A stretch of DNA of 64,000 bases, taken from Symbiopectobacterium purcellii_A (GTDB lineage: Bacteria > Pseudomonadota > Gammaproteobacteria > Enterobacterales > Enterobacteriaceae). The notes under the pieces are model-generated. The model saw only the letters and a program-made list of their open reading frames with translations. It was not told where the DNA came from and did no database searches. The position numbers were made by a program, and so were the translations under genes. Where the stretch lies: the NCBI RefSeq assembly GCF_052050035.1, contig NZ_CP189882.1:1922001-1986000 (forward strand), given 5' to 3'. This document shows positions 26,988 to 36,594 of this stretch, in pieces (position 1 is the first letter of the stretch; the number at the start of each line of letters is the position of its first letter).

Positions 26988-27872
26988 ATGAAGCCTTTCT
27001 TACGCTGGTGTTATGTTGCGACAGCACTTATGCTGGCAGGATGCAGCAACACGGATTGGCGTAAAAACGCGGTATTGGCAATTCCAGTGCAGTCTGCTTT
27101 ACAGCTGGAAGTCATTTTGGCACGCATGGAACAAATTTTTGCCAGTCGGGCGTTAACCGATGACGAACGCGCACAGCTATTATATGAGCGCGGAGTGCTG
27201 TATGATAGTCTCGGACTGAGAGCGTTAGCGCGTAATGATTTTTCACAAGCTCTATCAATCCGTCCGGATATGCCGGAGGTGTTTAACTACCTCGGCATTT
27301 ATTTAACGCAGGCAGGCAATTTTGATGCTGCCTATGAAGCGTTTGATTCTGTACTAGAGCTTGATCCAACTTACAATTATGCGCGTTTGAACCGGGGCAT
27401 CGCCTTGTATTATGGCGGTCGTTACCTGTTAGCGCAGCATGATCTGCTGGCGTTTTATCGAGACGATCCGAACGATCCTTTCCGTACGTTATGGCTGTAT
27501 TTGGCTGAGCGGGAGATAGATCCCAATGCTGCCAAGGCCGCTCTGAAGAAGCGTTATGACAGTGCAGAAAGAGGTCCTTGGGGATGGAATATTGTCGAAT
27601 TCTACCTGGGCAACATCAGTGAAGCTGTGCTTATGGAGCGCCTGAAGGCAGAAGCAACGGATAACACTTCGCTCGCTGAGCATCTCAGTGAAACCGACTT
27701 CTATTTAGGTAAGCACTACCTAAGTCTGGGGGACAAGAACAACGCCATGGCGCTGTTCAAGCTGACGGTCGCCAACAACGTACATAACTTTGTTGAGCAC
27801 CGCTATGCATTGTTGGAATTGGCATTGTTAGGCCAAGAGCAAGACGACCTATCAGGATCGGACCAGCAATAG
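26988..27872 (+). CDS. nlpI: Lipoprotein NlpI
   Basis: 294 residues. An outer-membrane lipoprotein with TPR repeats that scaffolds murein hydrolases and the Prc protease (turnover of MepS). The signal ends in the lipobox LMLAGCSN, with Cys20 the lipidated residue. TPR helices are visible from about residue 60 (ALLYERGVLYDSLGLRALARNDF-type segments, then PEVFNYLGIYLTQAGNFDAAYEAF). It keeps its place between pnp and deaD. Confidence 0.96.
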   Translation: MKPFLRWCYVATALMLAGCSNTDWRKNAVLAIPVQSALQLEVILARMEQIFASRALTDDERAQLLYERGVLYDSLGLRALARNDFSQALSIRPDMPEVFNYLGIYLTQAGNFDAAYEAFDSVLELDPTYNYARLNRGIALYYGGRYLLAQHDLLAFYRDDPNDPFRTLWLYLAEREIDPNAAKAALKKRYDSAERGPWGWNIVEFYLGNISEAVLMERLKAEATDNTSLAEHLSETDFYLGKHYLSLGDKNNAMALFKLTVANNVHNFVEHRYALLELALLGQEQDDLSGSDQQ

Positions 27873-27976
27873 CTGACGAACGTAATCAGCCGGGAACCAG
27901 CGTTTCCTACGCCTTAACGGGCGAGGGCTTTTTTGTTCGTTTTTTTAATCTAATTTGAGCCGGTTCACACTTTTCA

Positions 27977-28063
27977 ATGAAAATGACTGAGTATTTTCTC
28001 GACAAGTTACGTGTAGACTGGCCGCCATTTCACTATGAGGCACGTTTACATGGCAGAGTTTGA
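27977..28063 (+). CDS. Small protein upstream of deaD (YrbN-like position)
   Basis: A 28-codon frame, MKMTEYFLDKLRVDWPPFHY.., ending 14 bases inside deaD in another frame. E. coli annotates a small protein, YrbN, at this position, and this frame occupies the same place just before deaD. Overlap with the deaD start suggests translational coupling or a leader-peptide role in deaD expression. No strong Shine-Dalgarno is seen, so translation is unproven. Confidence 0.55.
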   Translation: MKMTEYFLDKLRVDWPPFHYEARLHGRV

Positions 28064-29945
28064 AACCTCTTTTGCTGACCTGGGGCTGTCCGCTCCTATT
28101 TTGAATGCACTGTCGGATCTGGGATATGAGAAGCCCTCTCCCATCCAGGCAGAATGTATTCCTCATTTGCTTAATGGCCGCGACGTGCTGGGTATGGCCC
28201 AGACCGGTAGCGGCAAGACGGCGGCGTTTTCATTACCGCTGCTGCACAATATCAAGCCTGAACTGAAAGCGCCGCAAATGCTGGTGCTGGCACCGACCCG
28301 TGAGTTGGCGGTGCAGGTGGCTGAAGCCTGTAATGATTTCTCTAAACACATGCACGGTGTGAGTGTGGTAGCGCTCTATGGCGGCCAGCGCTACGACGTT
28401 CAGTTGCGTGCGCTGCGCCAGGGTGCGCAAATTGTTGTTGGTACACCGGGACGCCTGCTGGATCACCTGAAACGCGGTACGCTCGATCTCTCCAACCTGA
28501 GTGGTCTGGTGCTAGATGAAGCTGACGAAATGTTGCGTATGGGCTTCATTGACGATGTTGAAAACATCATGGCCCAGATCCCGGCTCAGCACCAAACGGC
28601 GTTGTTCTCAGCAACCATGCCGGAAGCGATTCGCCGTATTACGCGCCGCTTTATGAAAGATCCGCAGGAAGTGCGCATTCAATCAAGCGTGACGACGCGT
28701 CCGGATATCAGCCAGAGCTACTGGACTGTGCACGGCATGCGTAAGAACGAAGCGCTGGTGCGTTTCCTGGAAGCGGAAGATTTTGACGCCGCCATTATTT
28801 TCGTGCGTACCAAGAACGCAACGCTGGAAGTGGCTGAAGCGCTGGAGCGTAGCGGTTACAACAGCGCGGCACTGAACGGTGACATGAACCAGGCACTGCG
28901 TGAGCAGACGCTGGAGCGCTTGAAAGATGGCCGTCTGGATATTCTGATCGCCACTGACGTTGCGGCGCGCGGTCTGGATGTGGAACGTATCAGCCTGGTG
29001 GTGAACTACGATATTCCGATGGATGCAGAATCCTACGTGCACCGTATTGGCCGTACTGGCCGCGCCGGTCGTGCTGGTCGTGCATTACTGTTTGTGGAAA
29101 ACCGTGAACGTCGCCTGCTGCGCAACGTTGAACGCACCATGAAGCTGACAATCCCTGAAGTCGATTTGCCGAACGTTGAACTGTTAGGCGAGCGCCGTCT
29201 GGCGAAGTTTGCCGCCAAAGTGCAGTCACAGCTCGAAAGCAGCGATCTGGATATGTACCGCGCGTTGCTGGCTAAACTGCAACCGGCTGAAGAGCTGGAT
29301 ATCGAAACGCTGGCAGCGGCATTGTTGAAAATGGCGCAAGGTGAGCGTCCGCTGATCCTGCCGCCGGAACCGGCGATTGAGCGTCGTCCGCGCCGTGAAT
29401 TCCGCGATCGTGATGAGCGTAATGACCGTGGCGATCGTCGCCCGAGTAATGACGGTGAACGTCCGCAGCGTCGTGAGCGCCGTGATGTGGGTGAGATGCA
29501 ACTGTATCGCATCGAAGTGGGTCGTGATGACGGTGTTGAAGTTCGCCATATCGTTGGCGCTATTGCCAACGAAGGGGATATCAGCAGCCGCTACATCGGT
29601 AACATCAAGCTGTTCGCATCGCACTCCACCATCGAATTGCCGAAGGGAATGCCGGGCGATCTGCTGACACACTTTACCCGCACGCGCATCCTGAACAAGC
29701 CGATGAACATGCAACTGATCGGTGATGCACAGCCGTTCGAACGTCGTGAACGCAGTGACAGCCGTGGCGCACTGCGTTCTGGTGCTGGCGATCGTCGTGA
29801 CGGTGGCCGTCGTTCATTCGGTGGGCAGGGTGATGCTCGTCGTGAAGGTCAGGGCGAACGTCGCGAACGCAATTTCAACCTTGATGGTCAACGCAGTGAA
29901 GGGCAACGCGCTCCGCGTCGCCGTCCTGCGGACGTTGGTCAATAA
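28050..29945 (+). CDS. deaD: Cold-shock DEAD-box RNA helicase DeaD (CsdA)
   Basis: 631 residues. Unwinds RNA duplexes in 50S assembly, mRNA decay and cold growth. Motifs in order: Q motif (SPIQAECIP), AQTGSGKT, PTRELAVQV, DEADEMLRMGF, SATMPEAI, ATDVAARGLDV and HRIGRTGRAGRAG. A C-terminal RNA-binding domain follows (VRHIVGAIANEGDISSRYIG), then an Arg/Gly-rich tail. The start at 28050 (MAEFETSFADLG) matches the family; an upstream ATG at 28035 is part of the small frame. Confidence 0.97.
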   Translation: MAEFETSFADLGLSAPILNALSDLGYEKPSPIQAECIPHLLNGRDVLGMAQTGSGKTAAFSLPLLHNIKPELKAPQMLVLAPTRELAVQVAEACNDFSKHMHGVSVVALYGGQRYDVQLRALRQGAQIVVGTPGRLLDHLKRGTLDLSNLSGLVLDEADEMLRMGFIDDVENIMAQIPAQHQTALFSATMPEAIRRITRRFMKDPQEVRIQSSVTTRPDISQSYWTVHGMRKNEALVRFLEAEDFDAAIIFVRTKNATLEVAEALERSGYNSAALNGDMNQALREQTLERLKDGRLDILIATDVAARGLDVERISLVVNYDIPMDAESYVHRIGRTGRAGRAGRALLFVENRERRLLRNVERTMKLTIPEVDLPNVELLGERRLAKFAAKVQSQLESSDLDMYRALLAKLQPAEELDIETLAAALLKMAQGERPLILPPEPAIERRPRREFRDRDERNDRGDRRPSNDGERPQRRERRDVGEMQLYRIEVGRDDGVEVRHIVGAIANEGDISSRYIGNIKLFASHSTIELPKGMPGDLLTHFTRTRILNKPMNMQLIGDAQPFERRERSDSRGALRSGAGDRRDGGRRSFGGQGDARREGQGERRERNFNLDGQRSEGQRAPRRRPADVGQ

Positions 29946-30219
29946 AAATAACAGTGGGTAGCTGACGTATTGGCTTATCTTTGGGGCGAAGTTCAACACT
30001 TCGCTTCAAAACCTAAAATAGTCCCTTACATAACTTTTACCCTTGTTTTTTTTTGACTCACCGGCTGAACTTAATTTTGTTTTAAGGTTTTAAAGGGATA
30101 GTCCACCTCTTCGGCGTGGTTATTACGGTGCCGGAAGATAGGTACTAAAAAAAGAGACCTCATTAAAGTAGTGCTATTTGGCGCTGCATAAAAAATAACA
30201 ACGTTGTGTGGAATTAAAT

Positions 30220-31938
30220 ATGTCTGAACGCTTTGTTAAGGAACGCTTTAGTTGGCGCTCGCTCGGGTGGCTTTTGCTCTATTTTTGGTTTTTCTCCTGC
30301 GCACTCCAGCTTGTCATTGTTCTGACCGGTCATAGCGGCACTACAGGATTACGCGATTCGTTACTTTACAGCTTGCTATGGCTGATCCCGGTTTTTGTTT
30401 TCCCTGCCAGAACCAAAATCATTAGCAGCGTACTGGGTATTCTGTTATGGACTACCTCTCTGATCGCCTTGGGTTATTACTCGATATATAAACAAGAGTT
30501 TTCACAAAGCGTTATGTTTGTGATGTTCGAGTCTAATAGCAAAGAAACCGGTGAATATGTAAGTCAATATTTCAGTCTGAAAGTTTTGGCTATATTGCTT
30601 TTTTATACGGCGATAGTTGGGTTCCTGTGGCGTAAAGTGCGACCAGTTTACCTGCCGTTTAAATATAAAGTGACGGTATGTACCTTAATTGCCGTGGTGC
30701 TGTTTGGTGTACCCCTTTATAAAAAAATGCATAACGAGGGCGAAACACTGGAAGAGGCCAGCGGTTATCTGGCAAGCCGTATGTCCACCACTGCGCCGTG
30801 GCAGTATATTGCGGGTTACGTTGAGTACCGCCAGCAGTTGGCAAGAATGACAGAAATGCTCAAGCAGAATGCGGCCTTACCTCCGCTGGCAAATCTGAAA
30901 GACGCGAACGGCGATACGCCGCGCACGCTGGTGCTGGTGATCGGTGAGTCAACCACCAGTAGTCGTATGAGCCTGTATGGCTATGGTCGTGAGACCACGC
31001 CCCGTCTGGACGCGCTGCGTAAAAGCGATCCCAATCTGGTGGTGTTCAACGATGTCGTGACCTCACGTCCGTACACCATTGAAATCTTGCAGCAGGCGCT
31101 GACGTTTGCCGATGAGTTGCAGCCGGATCTCTATCTGACCAAGCCCTCGCTGATGAACATGATGAAACAGGCCGGATATAAAACGTTCTGGATCACCAAT
31201 CAGCAGACCATGACTAAACGGAATACCTTGCTGACCGTGTTCTCCCAGCAGACGGACGAACAGTTCTATATGAACAATCAGCGCACGCAAAGCGCGCGTC
31301 AGTACGATGACGTGGTGTTCGCCCCGTTTGAAAAGGTATTGGCCGATCCCGCTGAGAAGAAATTCATTGTGGTGCACCTGTTAGGCACTCACATGAAATA
31401 CAAATTTCGTTATCCGGAAGAGGCAACGAAATTTGTCGGGCGAGAAGGCATTCCTGACGGCGTGAGCGACAGCGATGTCGAAGTCTACAACGATTACGAC
31501 AATGCCGAGCTGTACAACGATTACGTGGTCGAAACGCTGATCCGCACCTTTGAAAAAACGCGGCCGAATGGCTTCCTGCTTTACTTCTCGGATCACGGTG
31601 AAGACGTTTACGAGACGCCGCCGCACAACGTGCTCGGGCGCGATGAATCTGCACCGACGCGTACCATGTACACCGTGCCGTTCATTCTCTGGAACTCGCC
31701 ACAGTGGCAGAAAGATCACCCGATCGACTATGCCCCTTACGTAGACCGGAAATACAGCAATGCGCATCTACTACATACCTGGTCAACGTTGGCGGGACTG
31801 AGCTACGATATTCAGGAACCGGAAAAAAGCCTGGTCAGCCCTGCGTTTCGAGAATCAAAACGTTTGATCGGCGATCCCTACGGTAAGAAGGCACTTCGCA
31901 CCTTTGACAGCTTGCCTTACACCGCAGGCGAAAAATAA
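30220..31938 (+). CDS. eptC: Phosphoethanolamine transferase EptC (CptA)
   Basis: 572 residues of the EptA/EptC family. An inner-membrane enzyme that adds phosphoethanolamine to LPS core sugar (heptose in enterics). About five N-terminal membrane helices (GWLLLYFWFFSCALQLVIVL, SLLYSLLWLIPVFVF, SVLGILLWTTSLIALGYY) precede a periplasmic alkaline-phosphatase-like domain. That domain has the nucleophile Thr in GESTTSSRMSLYGYGRET and metal ligands in YFSDHGEDVY. In E. coli eptC lies next to ppc; here it is next to deaD. GTG at 30208 is an alternative start four codons upstream. Confidence 0.93.
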   Translation: MSERFVKERFSWRSLGWLLLYFWFFSCALQLVIVLTGHSGTTGLRDSLLYSLLWLIPVFVFPARTKIISSVLGILLWTTSLIALGYYSIYKQEFSQSVMFVMFESNSKETGEYVSQYFSLKVLAILLFYTAIVGFLWRKVRPVYLPFKYKVTVCTLIAVVLFGVPLYKKMHNEGETLEEASGYLASRMSTTAPWQYIAGYVEYRQQLARMTEMLKQNAALPPLANLKDANGDTPRTLVLVIGESTTSSRMSLYGYGRETTPRLDALRKSDPNLVVFNDVVTSRPYTIEILQQALTFADELQPDLYLTKPSLMNMMKQAGYKTFWITNQQTMTKRNTLLTVFSQQTDEQFYMNNQRTQSARQYDDVVFAPFEKVLADPAEKKFIVVHLLGTHMKYKFRYPEEATKFVGREGIPDGVSDSDVEVYNDYDNAELYNDYVVETLIRTFEKTRPNGFLLYFSDHGEDVYETPPHNVLGRDESAPTRTMYTVPFILWNSPQWQKDHPIDYAPYVDRKYSNAHLLHTWSTLAGLSYDIQEPEKSLVSPAFRESKRLIGDPYGKKALRTFDSLPYTAGEK

Positions 31939-31956
31939 CCTTTAGGCTGTCGCTGT

Positions 31957-31982
31957 GGTAGAGAGGGGATTCCCTCTCTACC
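31957..31982. terminator. Terminator between convergent eptC and yhbW
   Basis: GGTAGAGAGGG GATT CCCTCTCTACC, a perfect 11-bp stem in the space between the two convergent genes. It serves both strands, although T tracts are weak. Confidence 0.75.
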
Positions 31983-32084
31983 AGATGACATGACGTTAGC
32001 CGATCACCGACTGACGTATCTGCATGATCCGCTCGAAAGAGTCTCTTCGTGCTTGATGATCAAAGATCTGTCCGTTGATCATTA

Positions 32085-32176
32085 TAGCCAAGCGACATTA
32101 TTTTGATAACAGCCAGCTATGCTTCTTTGCCGCATATCAGGGCATAGGATGTAATCATTTTTAAGTCGGTTGGCTA
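32085..32176 (-). mobile_element. MITE-1 copy 8 (92 bp, in yhbW)
   Basis: 92 bp, variant B, TA on both sides (32083-32084, 32177-32178). Excision restores SDEI-MINGQ. Confidence 0.94.
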
Positions 32177-32901
32177 TATCTCGTCTGATTTAGTCTCTCG
32201 CAGCAAGCTGCGCAAACCATGTTGCACTTTACTGTTGTCACCGACGATCGCCAAACGTAGCGCTTGATCCACGCCAAACTGTTCGGCCGGAGACCAGAGT
32301 AAATCCATATTTTGCAACGGCTCAGGCAGCGGTCCGGGTTGCCCACGATGCAAATTCAGAAACTGCTGTTGCACCGAGGTGAACAAGAAACGCGCATCGC
32401 GTTCAGTTTCAGCCGCAATCACGTTCACGCACACCATGGCATAGGGCTTGTTCAGTGTGCTAGAGGGTTTGAATTTCTCCCGATACAACGTCATCGCCTG
32501 AAGCAACATATCCGGGGCGAAATGCGCGGCGAAGGCAAACGGTAACCCCAATGCTGCCGCTAATTGTGCGCTGTAGAGGCTGGAGCCCAACAGCCAAAGC
32601 GGTACTTGCAAGCCCTGGCCCGGCACGGCGCGCACCGCCTGGTCTGGTTGAGCATCAGCAAAATAGCGCTGTAATTCCTGTACGTCGCGGGGGAAATCGT
32701 CGATTTCCGCATTCTGGTGGCGACGCAGGGCCATCATGGTGCGTTGATCGGTGCCCGGCGAGCGTCCCAAGCCTAAATCGATACGCCCAGGGTAGAGTGA
32801 TTCCAGCGTGCCGAACTGCTCGGCGATCACCAGTAGGAGTGGTTTGGCAGCATGACGCCACCGGACCCTAGCAGGATGCGTTCTGTGCCAGAAGCAAGAT
32901 A

Positions 32902-32993
32902 TAGCCAAGCGACATTATTTTGATAACAGCCAGCTATGCTTCTTTGCCGCATATCAGGGCATAGGATGTAATCATTTTTAAGTCGGTTGGCTA
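32902..32993 (-). mobile_element. MITE-1 copy 9 (92 bp, in yhbW)
   Basis: 92 bp, variant B, TA on both sides (32900-32901, 32994-32995). Excision restores LIGY-LASGTERILLG. Confidence 0.94.
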
Positions 32994-33311
32994 TAACCGA
33001 TCAGCACCGAGGTTGCGGCGCTGGCGATACCGGTCATGTTGTGGTGCTCGGCTAACCAATAACGGTGGTAGACCCATTTTTCCGCGTGCTGCGCCAGATC
33101 GAGCGAGTGATGAAAGGCGTCTCTGGGCGTGGCGCCTTGTGGGATCGGCGCTAAATACAGAACGGAAAACGGGATATCGTGAGAAAACAGTGTTGTTTGG
33201 GTATCGGTTGACATTGCGGCAGGCTCACTGTGTTTTTTTCACAGTATTGCGCACGTTCGCACATTTTTATATTCAAAACGGGCGATCGGGCGGATCACCG
33301 CCCGACGTCTG

Positions 33312-34177
33312 TCAGGATACCAATTCCAGACCGGCGACGCGTCGCCAGTAGCCGTTACAATCGGCATCTTGCGTCAGGGGCAGCGGTGCCTGGCCCTGCT
33401 CATTGGCGCGGAAGCTATCGATCAGGGTCAGCGTATCCAGTGACTGCGGCGACAAGCGAACGATATCTACCAAGCCTTGCATCGATGCCAGTTCGTTGCC
33501 GAGGTTGTAGCAATAACCACTCATGGTCTGGATACCGTTGAGCACAAACACCTGCTGATTTTCCTACGACAGCATGGCGCGCCGCTGCGGGTACTTGATG
33601 CAGCAGGTTTCACATTCATCCTTGGCGCGGTTTTCTGAGCGAGCGGTGAAACAGCGCGCCGAATACGCCAGCGGTAAATGCCCGTAGCCCAGCACTTCTA
33701 CCTCGAACTGATGGCGAAAACCGAGGGCATCGCATTGGTCGAGCAGGTCGCTTAGCAAGTCGCGGGAGAGTTCTACCGGCATGCACCAGCGCATCATCCC
33801 TTGCTTATGTAACAGACGCAGCGTGTGGGCGTTGTAGCAGTTAAGCGCATGGCCCGCGACAAAGGGTAAATGCCGGTCTGCGGCCATGTTCACCGCGCCG
33901 AGATCGTTGGCTTCCAGCAAGAATTCACCGTTTTCCACATAGCGTTTCAATTCGCTGAGTTCTGAGGGGGCCTGAATCAATTCCAACGTAGATAACACAA
34001 TTTGCTTGCCGCTGGCGGCGAGTTGCTTCGCCAGATCGAGCCAGTTACCCACTTTGATGGCGCGCCGCTTGCTGCACACCGTTTCACCCAGATAGACAAT
34101 ATCGGCGCTGCTCTGGCTGGCTTGCCTGATAAAAGGCTTCCACATCCGTTTTTTGCCAATAGTAAAGATGGCACCTA
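33312..34177 (-). pseudogene. ubiV: UbiV (YhbV), O2-independent ubiquinone biosynthesis protein, with three lesions
   Basis: A U32-peptidase-like Fe-S protein that acts with UbiU in O2-independent hydroxylation of the ubiquinone ring. Conserved stretches: ADIVYLGETVCSKRRAIKVG, VENGEFLLEANDLGAVNM, PFVAGHALNCYNAHTL, MRWCMPVELSRD, and the cluster-binding region ARCFTARSENRAKDECETC. Three lesions are visible. The 5' end is cut at 34177 by an IS5 element. There is a frameshift near 34128 (EAFYQ is in another frame). A TAG at 33564-33566 replaces the expected Gln codon in LSQENQQVFVLNG. The partner ubiU is not in the window. Confidence 0.92.
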
Positions 34178-34612
34178 CGCTGTGTCCCTTAATTGCTTGA
34201 GCTATAGTATCCATCTGTTTCTAAGACACTTTGGATTATGGCTCGCTACGATCTTTCTGATGAAGCATGGGCAATCATTGAGCCCTTGTTACCAACCGTT
34301 TTGACATCTCCGAAGGCAGGCCGGCCATGGGCAGAACATCGCAAAATCGTCAACGGCATGTTCTGGATACTGTGTTCAGGTGCCCCATGGCGTGATTTAC
34401 CTGAACGTTACGGACCATGGAAAACCGTTTATAACCGTTTCAATAGATGGTCAAAGTCTGGAGTTATTAACATTATTTTTAATAGGTTACTTTCATTTCT
34501 TGATGCTCATGGACTTGTTGACTGGTCAGCCATTGCGCTGGATGGCAGCAATATCCGTGCGCTCAAATGTGCGGCTGGCGCTCAAAAAAACATCCCGATA
34601 TTACCAACGATA
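34178..34612 (+). mobile_element. IS5-family element (IS427 group), copy C, 3' half missing
   Basis: Left end as in copies A and B except that the first base is C (CGCTGTGTCCC). It keeps only the first 435 bases and ends at a MITE. The sequence beyond the MITE is unrelated. Confidence 0.92.
34238..34612 (+). pseudogene. IS427-group transposase fragment, copy C
   Basis: The N-terminal ~125 residues (MARYDLSDEAWAIIEPLLP to KNIPILPTI) of the transposase described at 8079, with seven A in the slippery run. It carries small differences from copy A (SPKAG for SPQAG, SAIALDG for SATALDG). The catalytic second half is absent. Confidence 0.9.
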
Positions 34613-34704
34613 TAGCCAAGCGACATTATTTTGATAACAGCCAGCTATGCTTCTTTGCCGCATATCAGGGCATAGGATGTAATCATTTTTAAGTCGGTTG
34701 GCTA
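34613..34704 (-). mobile_element. MITE-1 copy 10 (92 bp, discordant flanks)
   Basis: 92 bp, variant B, between TA pairs (34611-34612, 34705-34706). Left flank is IS5 copy C. Right flank is not its continuation, so a rearrangement has used this MITE as a junction. Confidence 0.93.
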
Positions 34705-34706
34705 TA

Positions 34707-34866
34707 CAACCTCAATCTCTACAGGCCGGAGCGGGTATGCCTCCATGATGTCAGCCCATGCCCTGTTGCGCTGAAACAGCGTCTTCATGGGGCGGGGCTG
34801 TATGCCGGTATCATCCGTGCGGGTCATCGGAGAGCATCTCCGCTTCGGTTTCGTACAGGTTGTAGT
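34707..34866 (-). pseudogene. Fragment of an unidentified, possibly phage-related gene
   Basis: One minus-strand frame stays open across the 160-base interval between the MITE and an IS3 element. It contains MTRTDDTGIQPRPMKTLF, then QRNRAWADIMEAYPLRPVEIEV up to the MITE border. I do not recognise it with confidence. Small basic proteins like this occur in prophages, and an integrase scrap lies nearby at 36735. Both ends are cut by mobile elements. Confidence 0.35.
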
Positions 34867-34873
34867 GGCATAC

Positions 34874-35312
34874 TGAATTTGGCCACCTAAGTAGAGGTGA
34901 TATGCTTACCTCATAATTTTTATAGGTGCCAAAATGAGTAAAATAATTACTGCTGAATTTAAATGTGAAACCGCCAAATTAGTCCTTGACCAAAATTATA
35001 CCTACCAGGAAGCCGCGAAAGCCATGAACGTCAGTCTTTCAGCGATTAGCCGGTGGGTAAGAGCCCTTCGTTTAGAACGTCAAGGGAAAACATCGCCTGG
35101 TCTGCCATTAACACCTGAACAAATTGAGTTCAGAGAAATGAAGAAAAAAATCCACCGACTGGAAATGGAGAATGCCATCTTAAAAAAGGCTACTGCGCTC
35201 TTAATGTCCGACTCACTGAAAAATTCTCGGTAGTTGAAAAGCTAAGAGCGCTTTATCCAGTGAAATCGTTGTGTCGTATTTTTAATGTTCACCGAAGCAG
35301 TTATCGCTATTG
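34874..35312 (+). mobile_element. IS3-family element, truncated by a Tn3-family transposon
   Basis: Left end near 34874 (TGAATTTGGCCACC). Holds orfA and the first few tens of codons of orfB, then stops at 35312, where a Tn3-type terminal repeat (GGGGTTCTAAGCC) begins. Confidence 0.8.
34934..35233 (+). CDS. IS3-family OrfA (helix-turn-helix subunit)
   Basis: 99 residues. Has an HTH_Tnp_1-type N-terminus (ITAEFKCETAKLVLDQNYTYQEAAKAMNVSLSAISRWVRAL) and a leucine-zipper-like tail (LEMENAILKKATALLM) of the kind that allows -1 frameshifting into orfB. The orfB frame is visible just after (KLRALYPVKSLCRIFNVHRSSYRYW) but is cut after about 30 codons. The complete transposase cannot be made. Confidence 0.85.
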   Translation: MSKIITAEFKCETAKLVLDQNYTYQEAAKAMNVSLSAISRWVRALRLERQGKTSPGLPLTPEQIEFREMKKKIHRLEMENAILKKATALLMSDSLKNSR

Positions 35313-35497
35313 GGGGTTCTAAGCCGGAAACGCCGAAATTTCCGTTACCCCAGCTTCAGCCCGGCAACCAGCGTATCCAGGTCAATAATCTCATCGCTTC
35401 TCTGGAAGGTATAATGTCCGTTCAGCAAAATGTGTTGCCAGGCCACCGGTGATACCCGGGTCAGAGCCTCAATGCTCCTGGCATTACCTTCCGGCCC
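35313..35497 (-). pseudogene. tnpA: Tn3-family transposon end with TnpA C-terminal remnant
   Basis: A Tn3-type terminal inverted repeat begins with GGGG at 35313. Minus-strand codons from 35497 to the TAA at 35345 give a TnpA tail: EALTRVSPVAWQHILLNGHY.. then DEIIDLDTLVAGLKLG. The SP(V/L)xWxHI motif marks the last part of Tn3-family transposases. IS30 is inserted directly upstream of these codons. The resolvase at 38303 and this tail may be two ends of one shattered transposon. Confidence 0.75.
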
Positions 35498-36590
35498 ATT
35501 CCCAGTCGAAACGCAACAAAACGGTAGGGCATTATGCCGCCTGTAAGTGCGTTAAAAATACCTCATTTGGAGAACGATAACCCAGCGATTTTCGGCCTCG
35601 CGTATTGAGCAGGTGTTCGAGTGCTGCAACCTTGCGATGGGTGACATAATTGAAGTCCGTTCCCTTCGGGTAAAAACGCCGTATCAGCCCGTTGGTATGC
35701 TCATTCAACCCGCGTTCCCAGGAATGATATGGCCGGGCAAAGTAGACCGGTGCCCCCGTGACTTTTGTAATTTCCCCGTGCTGGGAAAATTCAGAACCGT
35801 TGTCAGCAGTCAGGGTTTTAAACTCGCAGAAGGTATTGGCAACGATGTCCCTGAAGGCCGCTACCACTGTCTCTGCTCGCTTGTTGGGCAGTTTGCGAAT
35901 GATGACCAGCTTGACGGCTTTATCGACCACCGTCAGCAGGAATGATTTCTGATCTTTGCCAAAGATGGTGTCAATCTCGAAATGCCCGGGTTCCTGCTTG
36001 AGGTCAGCAACGGCCGGCCGCTGCTCAATGCCAACACGGTTGGGAATAGGACCGCGTTTGTTCTCATCGGTCTGATAGTTATACCGTTTACCCCGATGAG
36101 GGAGCTGCTGATACAGCTCACCGCCGGCCCGGCGCTCCTGCTGGATATAGCGATAGAGCGAGTTCTTGCTGACGGACAGGCCAAATTCCAGGACCAGGCG
36201 CCCACTGATGACCTCAGGTGAGGTGTGGGTAGACAGCGCCGTTCTGATAAAGTCCTGAATGTGCGGTTCAAGCTGGTTAATCACGCTGTCCGGCCGTGTT
36301 TTCTGCCGCCGCCCTCTGGCCAACGTTTCGGCCCTTCTGCAGGAATAGACCCCGTTGAAAGCGGCGTCGGTATTGCGTCTGAGTTCCCTGCTGATGGTAG
36401 AACGAGGAAGCTCCAGTTCCCGGGCGATGGTGGCCTGGTTAACCCCATCACCACGCCGCTTTTCGATGTAGAACCGTTCTTTGTGAGTCAGATGTTTTCC
36501 CTGCATGCAACGGGATCTCCAGTAGGGCCAGAACGGTGATTTTATCCGACTCTGGCCAGTGGGTCACTTTGTTGCATTTCGACTGGGAAT
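35498..36590 (-). mobile_element. IS30-family element, complete
   Basis: 1093 bp bounded by ATTCCCAGTCGAAACGCAAC at the left and a near-identical complement (ATTCCCAGTCGAAATGCAAC) at the right. Its flanks belong to different elements (tnpA at left, a MITE scrap at right), so a deletion accompanied or followed insertion. Confidence 0.88.
35532..36506 (-). CDS. IS30-type transposase
   Basis: 324 residues. N-terminal helix-turn-helix (LTHKERFYIEKRRGDGVNQATIARELELPRSTISREL), a second DNA-binding region (SPEVISGRLVLEFGLSVSKN), and an rve-type DDE core. The catalytic residues are in GHFEIDTIFGKD, TLTADNGSEF and RGLNEHTNGLIRRF. The frame is intact with a normal C-terminus (YRSPNEVFLTHLQAA), so it could be active. 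Confidence 0.93.
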   Translation of the reverse strand: MQGKHLTHKERFYIEKRRGDGVNQATIARELELPRSTISRELRRNTDAAFNGVYSCRRAETLARGRRQKTRPDSVINQLEPHIQDFIRTALSTHTSPEVISGRLVLEFGLSVSKNSLYRYIQQERRAGGELYQQLPHRGKRYNYQTDENKRGPIPNRVGIEQRPAVADLKQEPGHFEIDTIFGKDQKSFLLTVVDKAVKLVIIRKLPNKRAETVVAAFRDIVANTFCEFKTLTADNGSEFSQHGEITKVTGAPVYFARPYHSWERGLNEHTNGLIRRFYPKGTDFNYVTHRKVAALEHLLNTRGRKSLGYRSPNEVFLTHLQAA

Positions 36591-36594
36591 GGGG

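Larger units (their letters stand above)
31996..33214 (-). pseudogene. yhbW: YhbW, luciferase-like flavin monooxygenase, broken by two MITEs and a frameshift
   Basis: A bacterial-luciferase-like monooxygenase of unknown substrate. The N-terminus (PFSVLYLAPIPQGATPRDAFHHSLDLAQHAEKW and RYWLAEHHNMTGIASAATS) lies at 33214-32994. The middle (LVIAEQFGTLESLYPGRIDLGLGRSPGTDQRTMMALRRH, LPFAFAAHFAPDMLLQAM) lies at 32840-32177. The tail (INGQIFDHQARRDSF) lies at 32084-31996. MITEs at 32902 and 32085 split it, and removing each with one TA rejoins the frame. A separate one-base loss near 32836 (PNHSYW then stop) also breaks it. Confidence 0.92.
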
